Origin: Endomychus coccineus
Lineage: Eukaryota; Arthropoda; Insecta; Coleoptera; Endomychidae
DNA: 64,000 nucleotides
Direction of reading: 5' to 3'
Assembly (NCBI GenBank): GCA_958510875.1
Contig: OY294067.1
Coordinates: forward strand, 281,437,242 to 281,501,241
In this document: piece after piece, positions 29,090-41,831 of the stretch
Numbering within the stretch: the first letter of the stretch is position 1
Layout: every line of letters begins with the position of its first letter
Notes under the pieces: model-generated
What the model saw: the letters and a program-made list of their open reading frames with translations, nothing else
The model's database searches: none
What the model was told of the DNA's origin: nothing
Program-made: the position numbers and the translations under genes

Positions 29090-29360
29090 GAACGACAAAG
29101 GAAAAGATCACTTTGTGTAAATGATAATTTAGATTATTGTTATATGAGTTTTGACACCTTCATAAATCTATTTTGATTCTGATGTATTTAATTTGAAACC
29201 TTTGGTTCCATTATGTAAAATCTTTAGGCTATCTAAATTAGGAAAGGTACGACAAGTTCTACCTATATAAACTTATCACAGTCTGGGCAATATGTTATGA
29301 GCTCCAGGTTTACTGAATTTATTGGTTTTGTCTTTAGTATTATATGTAAAATGGCCTAAT
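29090..29360 (-). pseudogene. Penelope-like element GIY-YIG fragment
   Basis: On the minus strand, in broken frames: KFSKPGAHNI, then VYIGRTCR near 29270, DSLKILHNGTKGFKLN near 29200, matching the second half of a PLE endonuclease. Stops and missing segments make it non-functional. Confidence 0.6.
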
Positions 29361-30710
29361 TCAATTCCTTTCGATTATCTTGATAATAGTTGTTACATTC
29401 CCAGTAATAATTAATTGGTTCAAAATTATAATTTGGATATTAAGGTTTACGATAAAAGCAATAGCACGATAAATGAAAGCCGTGTTAGCGAACAGTTTAC
29501 CATTATTTTATACGTATCCGTGCTCGGAAATTGACCCTAATCTAAACTTACAAATATCATAAAACCTCTTATATTTACGATCGAAGTGATAGTGAGGGAT
29601 ATAGCAGACATAAACCATACGAAAGGGCTCGTAAAAGTACGGTGAAATGGGACCGTCGGAAATTATTAGATTGCTTCTCAGCTATTGTGGACAACCCTAC
29701 TTTGATTACTTCAATCCAATCGTCATCGGAAATGAATTCGACCTAAACTTTCCACCTCGTGTGAAATTGGAGTGGTTAAACAATCCCATTTCCCTTATCT
29801 CACTCCATCATGTATGCCGAACTAGGTCAAATTCATACTCACGCTTACGTCTCTACGTTTAGGAATATATTATGACGTAATATGCACGTGAATATCTGGA
29901 GAGAAAGAAAATATAATGACAGATATTTCTATTAATTTTATTTCATTAAGAAAATGCAGCTTTCGGGCTTGGGAAACATAAGATTAATAACCCTATGTTA
30001 ACAATGAGGAAGTTTCATACAATTTTCTTTTGAAAAAAATACACTATGAAACCAATCTAAACTAAACCGTTAAGTAGTAGACAACGGTCTCTAATTGGAC
30101 AAGAGATTTGTCACGTCAGAATTTGGTAAGCAACGCCTAAGACGCTAGGATAGCCATGTATTGATGGGTTCTTTTCGCTTTTGTTTGCATACAATTTGGA
30201 GCAATTATGACTAGTTTTGCTAATGTTAATCTAGTTTAGCACGTGAAAAGTTCATGTTCAGCATCAAAACTAGAAATCGTGAAAGACATACCAATAACAA
30301 TGCCTGAACATGAATATAATAAGAGCTGCTTGGTCACATCCACAACAATAATCGCATCCAACAAATTATGTTTTAATGAGCTAAAGAATCCAGTTTCTGT
30401 AATCATGTTAAATAATGTGCAATTTTTAAAATTATGAGTGTATAGATACTAACAATATTTTACAAAGTAAAATAACTGTTTGATACATTTTCACTATATT
30501 ATAAAACAGCCAGACTAGAAAAGCAATTCAGCGCTAACTGGATTAAAAAAGGGCTAGTTTCAAAGAAAATCAAGGTTGGAGATGGCGCTAGATTCAGCTC
30601 TAAATCATTATGTTTATATTCGTAGAGGAACGCAATCATTTATGTTTCCAAATGTTTCACTCTACAATTTAAAACTGATTGAATTTTAAATAAATGGAAA
30701 AATTGAATCA
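29361..30710. other. intergenic; one open stretch with GST-like start
   Basis: Mostly unassigned. At 29635-29862 (+) the frame KYGEMGPSEIIRLLLSYCGQ resembles the beta1-alpha1 segment of a sigma-class glutathione S-transferase, but a stop precedes it (29632) and the rest does not match. A decayed exon or chance. The rest holds nothing I can name. Confidence 0.25.
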
Positions 30711-30712
30711 AA

Positions 30713-32003
30713 CCATTATGGTCACAGTTAGTCGAGGAAAAACTGATGCAGTTGGATGGATTGAGATGTGGTTTTCAGCATTCTATTCAGAAAGTAGTTT
30801 AAAAATTTTGTGCCGTGTTTGTTTTTCGTGGATGAAATTTATTGCATTTCTACAGCCAAAAAATGCATTCTGAGTGCACTTTTTGCGGTGAATAAAATAC
30901 GGACTCGAATTGGTTAGTCGGGGTTTTTGGGGTCGCTGAATACGAATATGCTATCAAAAAAATCCTCTGCGGTCCCCTTGGACCTTCCCCGGGGTATCTG
31001 GGGGTCCTGACGCCCTGGATATCGATGAATTTCATTAAAAACTATTTTTTAATGCTCGTTAACTGTTCGAGATGTCGCTAATGATGATAACGACATGCAA
31101 AAACTGTCCTGCAAATCTGGTAGTACCCGGACATCGGATATCTACGTCATTTTCTAGGAATTTGTTAATTTTTCTCCATAATATGTTAATATGTAACAAA
31201 TTCTGGATCTTGGGTGTTTTCTAAGTCGCCGATCACGATTATTACACTGACAATGCTCTACAAAGAGAAATTAACAAATTCCTAGAAGATGATGACGTAG
31301 ATACGCAGGGCTTCAGATTCCCGAAGATACCCCAGGTAATTTGTAGAGCATTGTGCCATAATCGTGATCGGTGACTTTGAAAACATCCGAGAGCCAGAAT
31401 CTGTCACATATTATGAAGAAATATCAACAAATACCTAAAAGATGAGGTATATATGCAGGGCCCCAGAGACCCGCAAACTCCTTCAGATGATCTGTGTAAC
31501 ATTGTGAGTATCATAAACGTGATCGGCGACTTTGAAAACCCCCAAGAGCCAGAGTTTGTCACATATTATCAAGAAAAATTAACGAATTTCTAGAAGATAT
31601 CCTGTCTCCGGGTATCCCTAGTAATTGCAAGAAAGTTTTTGCATGTCGTAATCATCATTAGTTACCTTTATATCCTGACTCGAGCAGTTGACGAGCATTA
31701 AAAATTAATTTTTAGTGAACCCCAGGGATGGTCCAAGGGACCTCAGAAAATTTTTTGAGCATGATTTTCGTATGCAGCGACCCCAAGAATCCTCGAGAAA
31801 CCAATTCAGAAACATGCATTTTTAGGTTGTAGAAATGCAATAGATTTTTTCCGCAAAAAACAAACCCTGCACAAAATTTCTGAATTATACTTTCTGAATC
31901 AAATGCAGAAAACCTCATCTTAATACATCCAACTGCACCGGTTTTGGAAGGTTTGGTCTTTTTTAGTGCTTTATTTCCTTGACTAAGTCTATAATGGTCT
32001 ATA
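30713..32003. repeat. 1.3-kb palindromic foldback element with internal repeats
   Basis: Outer arms about 30713-31075 and 31625-32003 are inverse copies (ACCATTATgg end, TGCAGTTGGATG, TTTCTGAATxxAAATG, AGAAATGCAATA, CATTAAAAA, GCATGTCGTtatcat). The core carries about 180-bp units, one inverted (31080-31265) and two direct (31266-31420, 31421-31590), marked by CCTAGAAGATGA, CGTGATCGGYGACTTTGAAA and GTCACATATTAT. Confidence 0.82.
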
Positions 32004-34310
32004 GTCACAGTAATAACATGTTGCCAACATACTTTGTGGCAAAGGGAAAAAACGTTGTCACAAAATGATTAACGTTCAAGGTTTAGAAAGACATAGGTTT
32101 TCTGCTAGGCGTAAACATTTGTAAAATAGCGCTAAACACCCTGAAAAAAACGATAGATCTAGCGCCGAAAGTGATAAAATGGTACCCATGGTACGACGTT
32201 TCAAAAACAAATATTATACTATTAAAGAATGAAAATAAAACGCTAGCTTTGAAATGGAGTAGTCTCGTTTTTATCTGCTGTCTGTCTGTCTGTCTGGTAC
32301 TTTGTTTTATTTGCTGACACGCATTACGCGACATGCGTTATCTGTTACCGGAAGGTGCGGGCGTGTCCCGTTTTTTCCTAGATTCGGGGCTGAGACAGAG
32401 ACTAGATTCAACCGTTACCGGATTGTGACGTAAGAGAAAACCGTCTTTGCTTACAGCTGTGTATTAAAGCGAAGACAAAAAGGCAGCCTTTAACTTTTCG
32501 TTTCGAAATCCCTCGTACCAGACTTGTTTTCTACTCTCCAATACATCAGTTTTGCTACGCTTACTCGCAGGGGCTCAGTCTTTACTCCGTCAGATTATGC
32601 GGCTCATGCTGCGATGTTATTGCAGTATTTTTTATCTTACTGTATTTATGGAGTCTGAGCTATTAATATTTAAGTTTACTTGTAAATTTGCCAGTTCTCT
32701 AATTCAATTTGGCAATTTGGCGACTGTGTTGCGTGTAGAAATAATAAATATATATTTTTTTTAAATAGAGAATTAGAAACAAATGAATATACTCATTCAT
32801 CTCAGGTTGGCGTTTGACACATAACAATAACGCTGTATGCGAGGAGCCAAACAGCTGTCTGGGACTATAGGTTTGTGACGTTACCGATCGATCTGAACTA
32901 GAAAGATCTTATCATTGTTATAAATATGGATTCTACGTAGTGAAATTCAAACATAGTATGGATAGATTGCGTGTTAGATCACGTAATACTTGTTTGGAGT
33001 CGAAATTCTATAATGAGAAATAGTTTTGCTATTTTTGGATTCGTGTTATTTGTATTTGTCATTTTTACCTCGATTCTTACCTCATACTATTTAACAAGAC
33101 TCGAAGAAAATGATGAACTCATTCAACTCATTCTCGTCTCATCAGTTCCATTTATTTTTGATAATACAGTTATCTGAGATTCATATATAACAATCACACC
33201 CTTCTTTTCTCAACATTAAAATCCCTTACAACAATTACTTTAACGTACTTTCCAATACTACAGCATCAGAACCAAATTTATTGTTTCTTAAAGTATGATG
33301 TTTCAAAACTTTTTCGGAGTATAAGAAAAACCTGAAGTTCGGTGAAACTTTTTAACTCATAAATATCTTCAATTAGTGATATTTCTCTTATTAAGGCACA
33401 CTTCCGATTACAACAGAAGGAAATACTGGGAATCAATGCCACATTCAGTTAAAATCGAAATAATGAGTCCATTTGCATGGACGTTCAGTAATTGCCTAAA
33501 TTTCAATTGCCGATTGTTATAAAAGTCCACGTCCTATACATAGATTTACTGAAGCTGCGCTTGCGCAATTCATTTCCTAACAGCTGTTTATTGAAGCATT
33601 CAGGAACATACACACTCTACTATAGAAATGCTGAACTCAAAATTGCACTGTTTACAACCCTCAGTTTGTTGAAATGTCCTATTAGGGTAGGATCGCGCTG
33701 GTTTCTGCTTCCGATGTTTACGAACACTCCAAGTTTATTTTGAACACAGCTATTTATGATTGAAATTCCTTTCCGATCTTATCAATGTGCACCGCCTGCC
33801 TACAATTTTATCATTTTGCGTAACTGGCGATGTTTCCGATTCCCAAGTCACTGCTTATCGCGTTGCTATTGGAAACCATTACGTCTTCAATTCATGCGAG
33901 AGTAATTCAAGAAGGTATGTTGGTTTGCATTTAAATTATACATTAGAAGAAGGCCTAAAATGTCGAATATTAATCAACGTTATTTGTGTCTGTAATACGT
34001 CTCTTTAATCTTCTCATTACTGAAATACATACTCATTAGAACGAGGTTATTAATTTGTAGCTTATTACATTTTTCATTACAAATACGAACTTGATTGAAA
34101 ATTAACATAAAATAAAAAATCTCAAGCTTTAATATTGCGTCTGGTACGAAATTCTCGGGATTAAAATACAATAAGCTTCTCCCAATAGACGAAAATTTTA
34201 TAATGAAACAAATCATTTGTAGCCCCACACATATAATATAATAATATCTCATATACATAATTGATATCTGCATTACAGTTCAGAGAAAAAAAGTTTACCT
34301 CTTAGTCCTC
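32004..34310. other. intergenic, no gene supported
   Basis: Short frames only; a 68-codon frame at 32971 has a hydrophobic stretch but no family match. A (TCTG)n tract lies at about 32278-32297. The GC-richer 32330-32560 has no recognised feature. Confidence 0.4.
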
Positions 34311-34630
34311 TTTAGTCGCCTGGCAAATCCATCATTATTGTATCCCATAGTAAATCCAAAATTAGCAATCTCATCATATACTAATTTTAAGAAGAAAATG
34401 AATTCAAGTGAAGTTGAAATATTTGCAACGACTTTATTAGGGAAATTATATATTGAACCAATTGTTTGGGTTGTCAGAACTAATGAGTAACGAACATTTA
34501 TGAATCATATTTCTCTATAATAGTTACCCTAATAAACATTGATTGTCAGTTACCTGGCGCCTTCACCATTATTTCATCTCATAAATATGCGTAAAATTTA
34601 ACGTGCTTGTTTTACAAGGAAATCTGTGAA

Positions 34631-36453
34631 GTTCAGATCAGTGGCGGCTCCTCGAAGGAGGCTAAGGAGGCTCAGCCTCCTCACCAATTTATCTTTATGA
34701 TCATTCTCCATTTTATTTCCCGTTTCTCTGATAATTTTTAAAATTTTAGAATTAATTCCCCGTTCTCAGTAGTTATTTTTAATCTGGCAACAGTGCCCTG
34801 AGGCTAGACTCTCTATATATCTCAAACGCTGAGCATGTGTTGTTCAACGCAGTTGCCGTTTTTCTGACCAGTCCGAACGCCAACTGGCTAAATCAGCGAA
34901 AACGGCAACATCCTCTGGAGGCTAGCCTGCGGCAGCCGCTAGCAATCTATGACATACGAGACGTGCGTTCTGCCGACTGCTGAGTAGGTCAGTCAGTGCT
35001 TGTTTATGTGTTGTCACGCCACGCGAAGTAAGGTTAGATTGTTGCCAATTTAAAATGAGTGTTAGTGAGTTAGTTGCTGCCTTTTAGAAAATCTATTTAG
35101 TGGATTAACATATGATAAAAGTGTTTCTTTTAAATAAACGGGCCTTACCGGATTTGAAATAGTAGTATTGACAAGACGAAGTTTTAAAAAAATCATTGAT
35201 TTTCCTGTAATGCTCCAACTCGATGGAATTTTACATCACGTGCAGTATTTACCATCCATAAAAATAGAGACAAATTAATTGAAACATTTGATTTTGTATT
35301 AAACAGTGATGACTTTTCAACAGATCAGGTTTCATTAAATGCTGCTGTTGGTTTAAAATCTTATTTAGAAAATGAAGAATTTTTGTTTTTTCTTGATAAT
35401 TTTAAATTAATATTTGAACAAACTGATCTTATTTTTCAAATTTTACAACATAAATTCAAGAGATCGTTTGAAACATCTCATTGGAAAAATTTCAAGTTTC
35501 CGTAATACAGAATTTCATTTTAATATTTTATTTGAACATTTTTCAACTGATGAGGCTCCTCCCGCGAAAAGGAGGAAAACATATAATTTGGTAGACAAGA
35601 AACTACATTAAGTATAAACAACTTTTTTATGAAATTTTAGTTTCTATTAAAGGTCAAATTGAGATTCGATTTTCCGATTTACATGAATTGAAATTTTTTG
35701 ACTTGACGAATAGAAGATTTTTCGATTCTTTTTCAAAAGAGTTCCCCACATAACTTAGTTCTAAAATATAAATTTTTTGATAAAATAGCACGGTACAATG
35801 AATTATGCGTTATATACTCGGATAAAGATATTTTAGGCCAGTATGACAGTCACGCCGATATGATAAAATATATGATAGACAATGATTTGCAACAAGTTTT
35901 ACCTCAGTTTTATAAACTACTTTGTTTGACAGTCACCATTTCTGTCACGTCGGCCTCGGTGGAGAGATCATTTTCTACTCTCAAACGAATTAAAACTTAC
36001 ATGCCAAATACAATGAGCCAAAATCGTTTATACAATGTTAGTTTAATATCTATTGAAAAAGATTTAGTAAAACACTTAAAACAAAATGATACATTTTTTG
36101 ATAACATTATTGATCATTTTTCGCAAACTAAAGACCGTAGAATTCCGTTAATATATAAAAAAAAATAAAAAAATTAATAAAAAAAAACAAAATATGAAAA
36201 ATTCCAAAAAAAAGAAAAAACATCAAAAATCCAAAAAAAATAAAAGACAAAAACGAACAAAAAAATTTTTTGCCAAGAGAAACTCTATATCTCCACGTTG
36301 GTTCTTGCTGGGTAACAATTAATTTTGTCACTGAAGTAGCTGGTACGGTCGCTGTGCAAAGGTTAAAAGGCTGTGAATAGAGTATATTTTTACAAAAACG
36401 TTTTATGTCCATCCTCCTCTCTCAAAAATTTACGAGCCGCCACTGGTTCAGAT
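34631..36453. mobile_element. hAT transposon copy, 1807 bp, with 8-bp TSD
   Basis: The element is 34639-36445. The ends CAGTGGCGGCTC and GAGCCGCCACTG are perfect 12-bp inverted repeats. Both sides carry the identical 8 bp GTTCAGAT (34631-34638, 36446-36453), the size expected for hAT. It carries a broken transposase gene (listed separately) and homopolymer-rich A tracts near the 3' end. Confidence 0.95.
35230..36168 (+). pseudogene. hAT transposase (ZMYM1/zf-MYM-like) remnant
   Basis: The C-terminal frame 35860-36168 contains LTVTISVTSASVERSFSTLK and the following MPNTMSQNRL, the conserved hAT dimerisation domain. Upstream, 35414-35611 (NSRDRLKHLIGKISSF, PPAKRRKTYN) belongs to the same protein in another frame, and 35290-35400 in a third. 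The N-terminal zinc finger and most of the RNase H fold are missing or unreadable, so the copy is non-autonomous. Confidence 0.85.
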
Positions 36454-36469
36454 ATTTTTTTATACTGTA

Positions 36470-36625
36470 AATGAGCAAAAATCACTCTTATCCATTAAAA
36501 ATACTGTTAAAGTACCCAGCCATTATCAGAGTAAACAGTTGGTTGGTGGTTACTTGATATCTGAAAGGTCCTCAGTTCTTTAACAGCGATTATGGATGAT
36601 TGTTACTTATTTATAGTGTATCTAC
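36470..36625. repeat. foldback family F, copy 2
   Basis: AATCACTCTTATCCATTAAA at 36479 and the inverse GATGATTGTTACTTAT near 36595 form the ends. CTGAAAGGTCCTCAG lies inside near 36561. It is 25 bp from the hAT target duplication. Confidence 0.65.
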
Positions 36626-36949
36626 ACTGTGAAATATTTTGTAACAATTTGGGTGAATGCGTAAATTATTTCAGCTTATATTAAAAGTTGTGATGTTGGT
36701 CGTCTTCAGCGCAATAATATTCTACGACTAATATGTTCTTTTATATTTCAATACTTGATAATTATTCAGTAGAAGTATAAATGTATTATTTTACATTCTA
36801 AGTTTTAATACAATAACACATCCAAAATGCTCGAAAATTATTAATAATAATCTTTTCAAAATAGTATCGAGCACCAAAAACAATTTTCAAACTGATACTA
36901 CTCTCAGTCGTCGTTCAGTACCTCGGCACAGCCACCATTAATGCACCTC

Positions 36950-37045
36950 ATTTGAATCCCAACATTCCACCGCTAGCCCATACGATGTTCTTCGAACATT
37001 ATAGGTTTCACTCTCGTGTAGTCAAAGTATATAAAAAAAAGAAAT
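36950..37045 (+). mobile_element. LINE family L 3' tail
   Basis: Carries only the last codons of the LINE at 37615 and 49930 (AHTMFFEHY then SRVVKVYKKKK) and the A-rich tail, so it is a severely 5'-truncated insertion. Confidence 0.7.
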
Positions 37046-37614
37046 ATATTAATCCAAAATTAGCAATCCCACATGGTAGTTTTAAAAGAAAAATTAAATC
37101 GAGTGAAGTTGAAATTATGTATTTATTTACTTTTTTATTTGGTGTCATATTACCGTTGATCGCCGAACAATTTGGGATAATTTCATCTCATATTGAATGC
37201 AATGATGCTTAGAGGTCTTCGGACCAATGAAATCATACACCCAAAATGTTATTTTTTGTTTCAATATTCAATAATTATCCAGTAGAATTAATATCTGAAT
37301 AATGCGAGCGAAATTACAGAAATTTAATCAGAATCCTTCAAGATAGTCCTTGAGACCAATCAAATAAAGAATTAAACCATTTTCAGCATCATAAATTCAC
37401 TATTTTAACATTATAGCAATAACTTACATAACCCATACCAACAAATCACTATCATCTGATGAACAATGGATTAGATTTGTTCTAGGCCGTCGCTTCAAAA
37501 CAAACAGCATACTGTCGTTGGCACGGTGAACCATGCCTGGATACCAGAGCAAAATATGTTGGAGCCAGAAATATGTGCAATGAAAGAATAAAAGTTTCGT
37601 AGGAGGCATATCAT
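37046..37614. other. unassigned
   Basis: Parts of the degenerate repeat family; nothing else seen. Confidence 0.35.
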
Positions 37615-39390
37615 ACCAAAATAAGATCGAAGCTTATTGAATGCCCGAACAGCTCACGTTCGTTTTGGACTTCTGCCGAAGCAATTGGTAGGAATTTCAC
37701 TCCCAGTTCATTCCTTCCCTTATTCAAAGAGGATGGCACATTGGATTCGAAACAACAAGAAAAAGCTAACCTTTTTCTTGGAATGTTTTCAGCAAATTCC
37801 ACGTTGGATCCACAAGGGAAGCACCCCCCTAATATTGTTGCCATCGAAAGATATATGCCTGAAATTGTCTTTCGTCAACGCACAATTAGGCGCATTCTAC
37901 TTGATCTCAATACCAAAAAGTCTATGGGGCCAAACAGAATTCCACCTGTCATTCTCAAGGAATATGCGCCTGAATTAAGACCAGTCAGTTTTCTGCCCTT
38001 CCGTACAAATTTGGTGTGATTCCATCCAGCTGGAAGCCAGCTATAGTGCAACCAATTCCAAAAAAAGGAAGAAGACCCTTCCTGATAATTATAGACCCAT
38101 TACACTATTATCTGGGATCTCTAAAGTGATGGAGAAAGCAATCAACATCGTGCTAAGCAAATACCTAGAGAGCTAGAAAATAGTGAATGACCGGCAATAT
38201 GGTTTGCGTCAGCAGAGATCAACGGGAGACCTGCTTGTCTACTTAACACATATATAGCAGAAATCTATTGAAAAACATGAGGAATCTCTAGCTGTATCAT
38301 TGGATATCTTCAAAGCATTTGACCGAGTCTGGTACCAAAGCTTTCTTGCGAAACATCCGTCATATCGTTTGCTCAACTTTGTCGCTTACCATCGAGCTTT
38401 TCAGATAGGCACTCTATGTGGTGATTGACAGAGTATCCTCCGATACAATGACTATCAACGATGGTGTTCCACAGGAATCTGCTTGGTACTAACTTTGTTT
38501 CTGCTCCATATCAACGATCTGCTGGAAGTGACAGTATCTCCTGTTCACAGATTTTCAGATAATGATACACTTCATACCGCTTTCCCATCTATAACATCCA
38601 TTGAAGCCAGAGATGCGCGACAGGGACAATTCGACGCAATTATTGAAGATCTGGCAAACGTTTTGAAATGGGGATCTGATAATCTAGTAGAGTTTAATAC
38701 AATCAAAACTCAAGCTTGCGTCTTCTCCAGGAAGGAAGATCCCACAATCCCTAATATGATGATATCAAGTACAACTATTTCTATGATGTCTTCCATAACA
38801 ATGCTCGGGATCACCACCAACAGCACCCTCTCATGGGGGGTCAATTGCGAAATTCGCTTCACACAAAACTTTGTTTTCTATTCCATGCAAAGGGCTACTT
38901 TACATTCCAGCAGCTCCTCATAATCTACAAAGCATAGATTCGACCTGTCCTAGAGTACTGTTCACATGTTAGTAATTCTGCTCCCAAATGTACGCCAAAA
39001 CTCTTGGATTCTATCCAGAAGAGAGTTATTCATTTAATTGATGATGTCACACTTATGAATTCATTGACCTCTCTAAAACATCGTAGAAAGGTGACAGATC
39101 TCTCCCATCTCTATAGAAATTTCCATGGTCGGTGGTCATCGGAAATCTTGTCTGTTGTTCCACCACGAGAGATTCCAGGTAAGCGAACTAGACGAGCTCA
39201 AACTAATCATCTCTTCACTGTCAAGCTCGAGACCTAATTTTTTTATCGAACAGCGAAGTTGTGGAACTTATTACCCAGTGAAGTCTTCCCATATGCCTCC
39301 TTTCCCTACATAGCACTGCTGGCTCACACGATGTTCTTCGAAAATTATAGCTATCCCTCTCGTGTAGCCAAAGTATATAAAAAAACTCAT
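37615..39390 (+). pseudogene. LINE family L reverse transcriptase (jockey-like), frameshifted
   Basis: Readable in order: FRQRTIRRILLDLNTKKSMG and GPNRIPPVILKEYAPEL (37870-37980), WKPAIVQPIPKKG near 38035, VSLDIFKAFDRVWYQS near 38300, GVPQE near 38465, FSDNDTLHTAF near 38550 in place of FADD, then the C-terminal region to the FFENY..SRVAKVYKK tail and poly-A near 39380. Several frameshifts and stops, and Ser replaces Ala in the FADD box. Confidence 0.85.
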
Positions 39391-39630
39391 AGGCATCTGA
39401 AATTACTACTTTTGCACTGCATTACAAAGAAGAACAATTAAGATTATGTTCTAATTCTCTTGTCCACCATTATTACATATCATAGGTAAATCTAAAATTA
39501 GCAATCTCATAAGCTATTGTTAAGAGGAAATCAAGACTTTATTTGTGGAAGGTAAATATTGAATTCATTTTTGGGTTCTCAGAAAAAAGAACAAATAACA
39601 ACGAATTATGAATTATACTCCTCTCTATTA
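39391..39630. other. unassigned, contains one copy of the degenerate repeat
   Basis: Holds the block near 39460; no gene. Confidence 0.35.
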
Positions 39631-41831
39631 TACAGGATGTCCTCGAACTGCGTGGCAAAAATGAAACCGAAGATTCATTGATTCGAAAAAAATTTGATGA
39701 GCCTTTTTACTTTTACCTCAAGTGTCTTGTTTACCCGGTAGAGGGCTTCAAAATTGCAAAAATAATTTTGTTTTTTCGGTATGACTTGAGAACGTGATGA
39801 AGAACTTTTACAATATTTGGCAAGTGAGTTACTGTCAATAATGGCCATTTTTGAGAGTGGAGCATAGAGCCTTAGAGACCATAAAAATGGCTCAAACTTG
39901 AGGATGTAACGGGAAAAGTGTCCAGAACTTTTTTGTGGTCAATGTAATTCACTCGATATTTTTTATGTAGATAGCTTAACTAATTTGAAAACTTTTCCTA
40001 CTCTTAGAAAATTTTGATAAAATCAACGGATTAGCTTGAAAAAATTAATTTTCGAGTCTCTGCAATTTTGGCTTACTAATTTTACTTGATTAAAATACCT
40101 TAGTTGCCTTTGCTTTTCTAATGTCATTTTGGCATTTGAAGAATTTATTCTCAAAACTGTCAGTTTTTACTTTGCTTTCCGTAAAAATTTTATATAATTA
40201 TGGCTCAAAATTTCACTAACACTGAAATGGTTGATATGTTATTGATTTATGGACTTTGTCGAAGAAGCGATACTGGAAGCGGTTGAAACTGAACCTGGGA
40301 TAAGCACACTACGTTTGGGACTTCGTATTGGAGCCTCAAAATCATTAGTTCATAATGTACTGAAAGAAGAACTGTTGTATCCCTATCATATTAAAACAGT
40401 TCAAGACTTATTGCCCATGGATCCAGGTCATCGGCTAGATTTCTGTCGGCTTATTGTCGAAAGACAAAACGCAAACCCCAATTTTTGTAGAAGAATTCTG
40501 TTCACGGACGAAGATACTTTCACGAGATGTGGTCTTTTTAACCTCCATAATGAACATTTCTATGCTGATGAAAATCCTCATGAAACGGAAGTTACATATT
40601 TTCAGAATCAAACTAAAATCAATGTTTGGGTTGGAATTGTGGATAACTTTATTATTGGCCCTACCGTTACACCCGATCGATTGAACGGGGAGAACTACTT
40701 GAACTTTTTGGAACAAAGGCTACTTGAACTGTTGGAAGACTTGCCCTTACACATTCGTCGTGGCCTGGTTTATCCATGATGGTGCACCTCCTCATTTCAC
40801 ATTAGCTGTGAGGCGACATTTGAATGCGGAATATCCAGATCGCTGGATAGGTGGAGGACACGATGCACCAGTGAACTGGCCGGCCCGCTCCCCTGATTTG
40901 ACGCCCTGCGACTTCTTTCTATGGGGCGCTTTGAAGTCGGAAGCTTATGCAGCTCCAGTAAACACACGAGAGGAATTGTTGCAACGAATTAATCATGAAG
41001 CGGATTTATTGAAGAATGATCCTGAAGTACTAGCCAGAGTTCAATCCAATTTCTTGAAACGAATTAATTTGTGTATTCAGGAAAATGGGCAACATTTCGA
41101 ACAATTGATGCCTTAGCGATTTCCCAAAAAGTTTTGTTGTTTCTTTTAATTTAGCATTTGTTTTTCCTAAATAATCACATCGTTTCCCCATTTCTATTGT
41201 TTTTATTATTCGTGTTTTACCGAGGTATTAACCATTTCAGTGTTAGTGAAATTTTGAGCCATAATTTTATAAAATTTTTACGGAAAGCAAAGTAAAAACT
41301 GACAGTTTTGAGAATAAATTCTCCAAATGCCAAAATGACATTAGAAAAGCAAAGGCAACTAAGGTATTTTAATCAAGTAAAATTAGTAAGCCAAAATTGC
41401 AGAGACTCGAAAATTAATTTTTTCAAGCTAATCCGTTGATTTTATCAAAATTTTCTAAGAGTAGGAAAAGTTTTCAAATCAGATAAGCTATCTACATAAA
41501 AAATATAGAGTGAATTACATGGACCACAAAAAAGTTCTGGACACTTTTCCCGTTACATCCTCAAGTTTGAGCCATTTCTATGGTCTCTAAGGCTCTATGC
41601 TCCGCTTTCAAAAACGGCTATTATTGACAGTAACTCACTTGCCAAATATTGTAAAAGTCCTTCATCACGTTCTCAAGTTATACCGAAAAAACAAAATTAT
41701 TTTTGCAACTTTGAAGCCCTCTACCGGCTAAACAAAACACTTGAGGCAAAAGTAAAAAGGCTCATCAAATTTTTTTCGAATCAAGGAATCTTCGGTTTCA
41801 TTTTTGCCACGCAGTTCGAGGACATCCTGTA
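39631..41831. mobile_element. IS630/mariner-type transposon with 600-bp terminal inverted repeats
   Basis: The element is 39633-41829 (2197 bp), starting CAGGATGTCCTCGAACTGCG and ending with its inverse, flanked by the TA dinucleotide (39631-39632, 41830-41831). The arms 39633-40232 and 41230-41829 are inverse copies over their whole 600 bp with few differences. The transposase gene begins inside the left arm. A TA target site fits the Tc1/mariner superfamily, but its inverted repeats are usually tens to about 200 bp. Confidence 0.93.
40200..41116 (+). pseudogene. mariner-type DDE transposase, frameshifted and internally deleted
   Basis: The natural start is probably ATG 40200 (MAQNFTNTEMVDMLLIYG), inside the inverted repeat. 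The frame shifts near 40250 and part of the helix-turn-helix is missing. The frame 40249-40779 follows (ISTLRLGLRIGASKSLVHNV, ILFTDEDTF with the first catalytic Asp, INVWVGIVDNFIIGP). A frameshift near 40770 leads to 40724-41116 (HDGAPPHF, WPARSPDLTPCDFFLWG with the other two Asp). By my count 43 residues separate the second and third Asp, closer to DD41D-type families than to DD34D mariners. Confidence 0.88.

Noticed and set aside
32971..33177. 68-codon frame with a membrane-like stretch
   Set aside because: No family, no conserved context; length expected by chance in AT-rich DNA.
36128..36412. 94-codon Phe-rich frame
   Set aside because: Arises from A/T homopolymers at the hAT 3' end.
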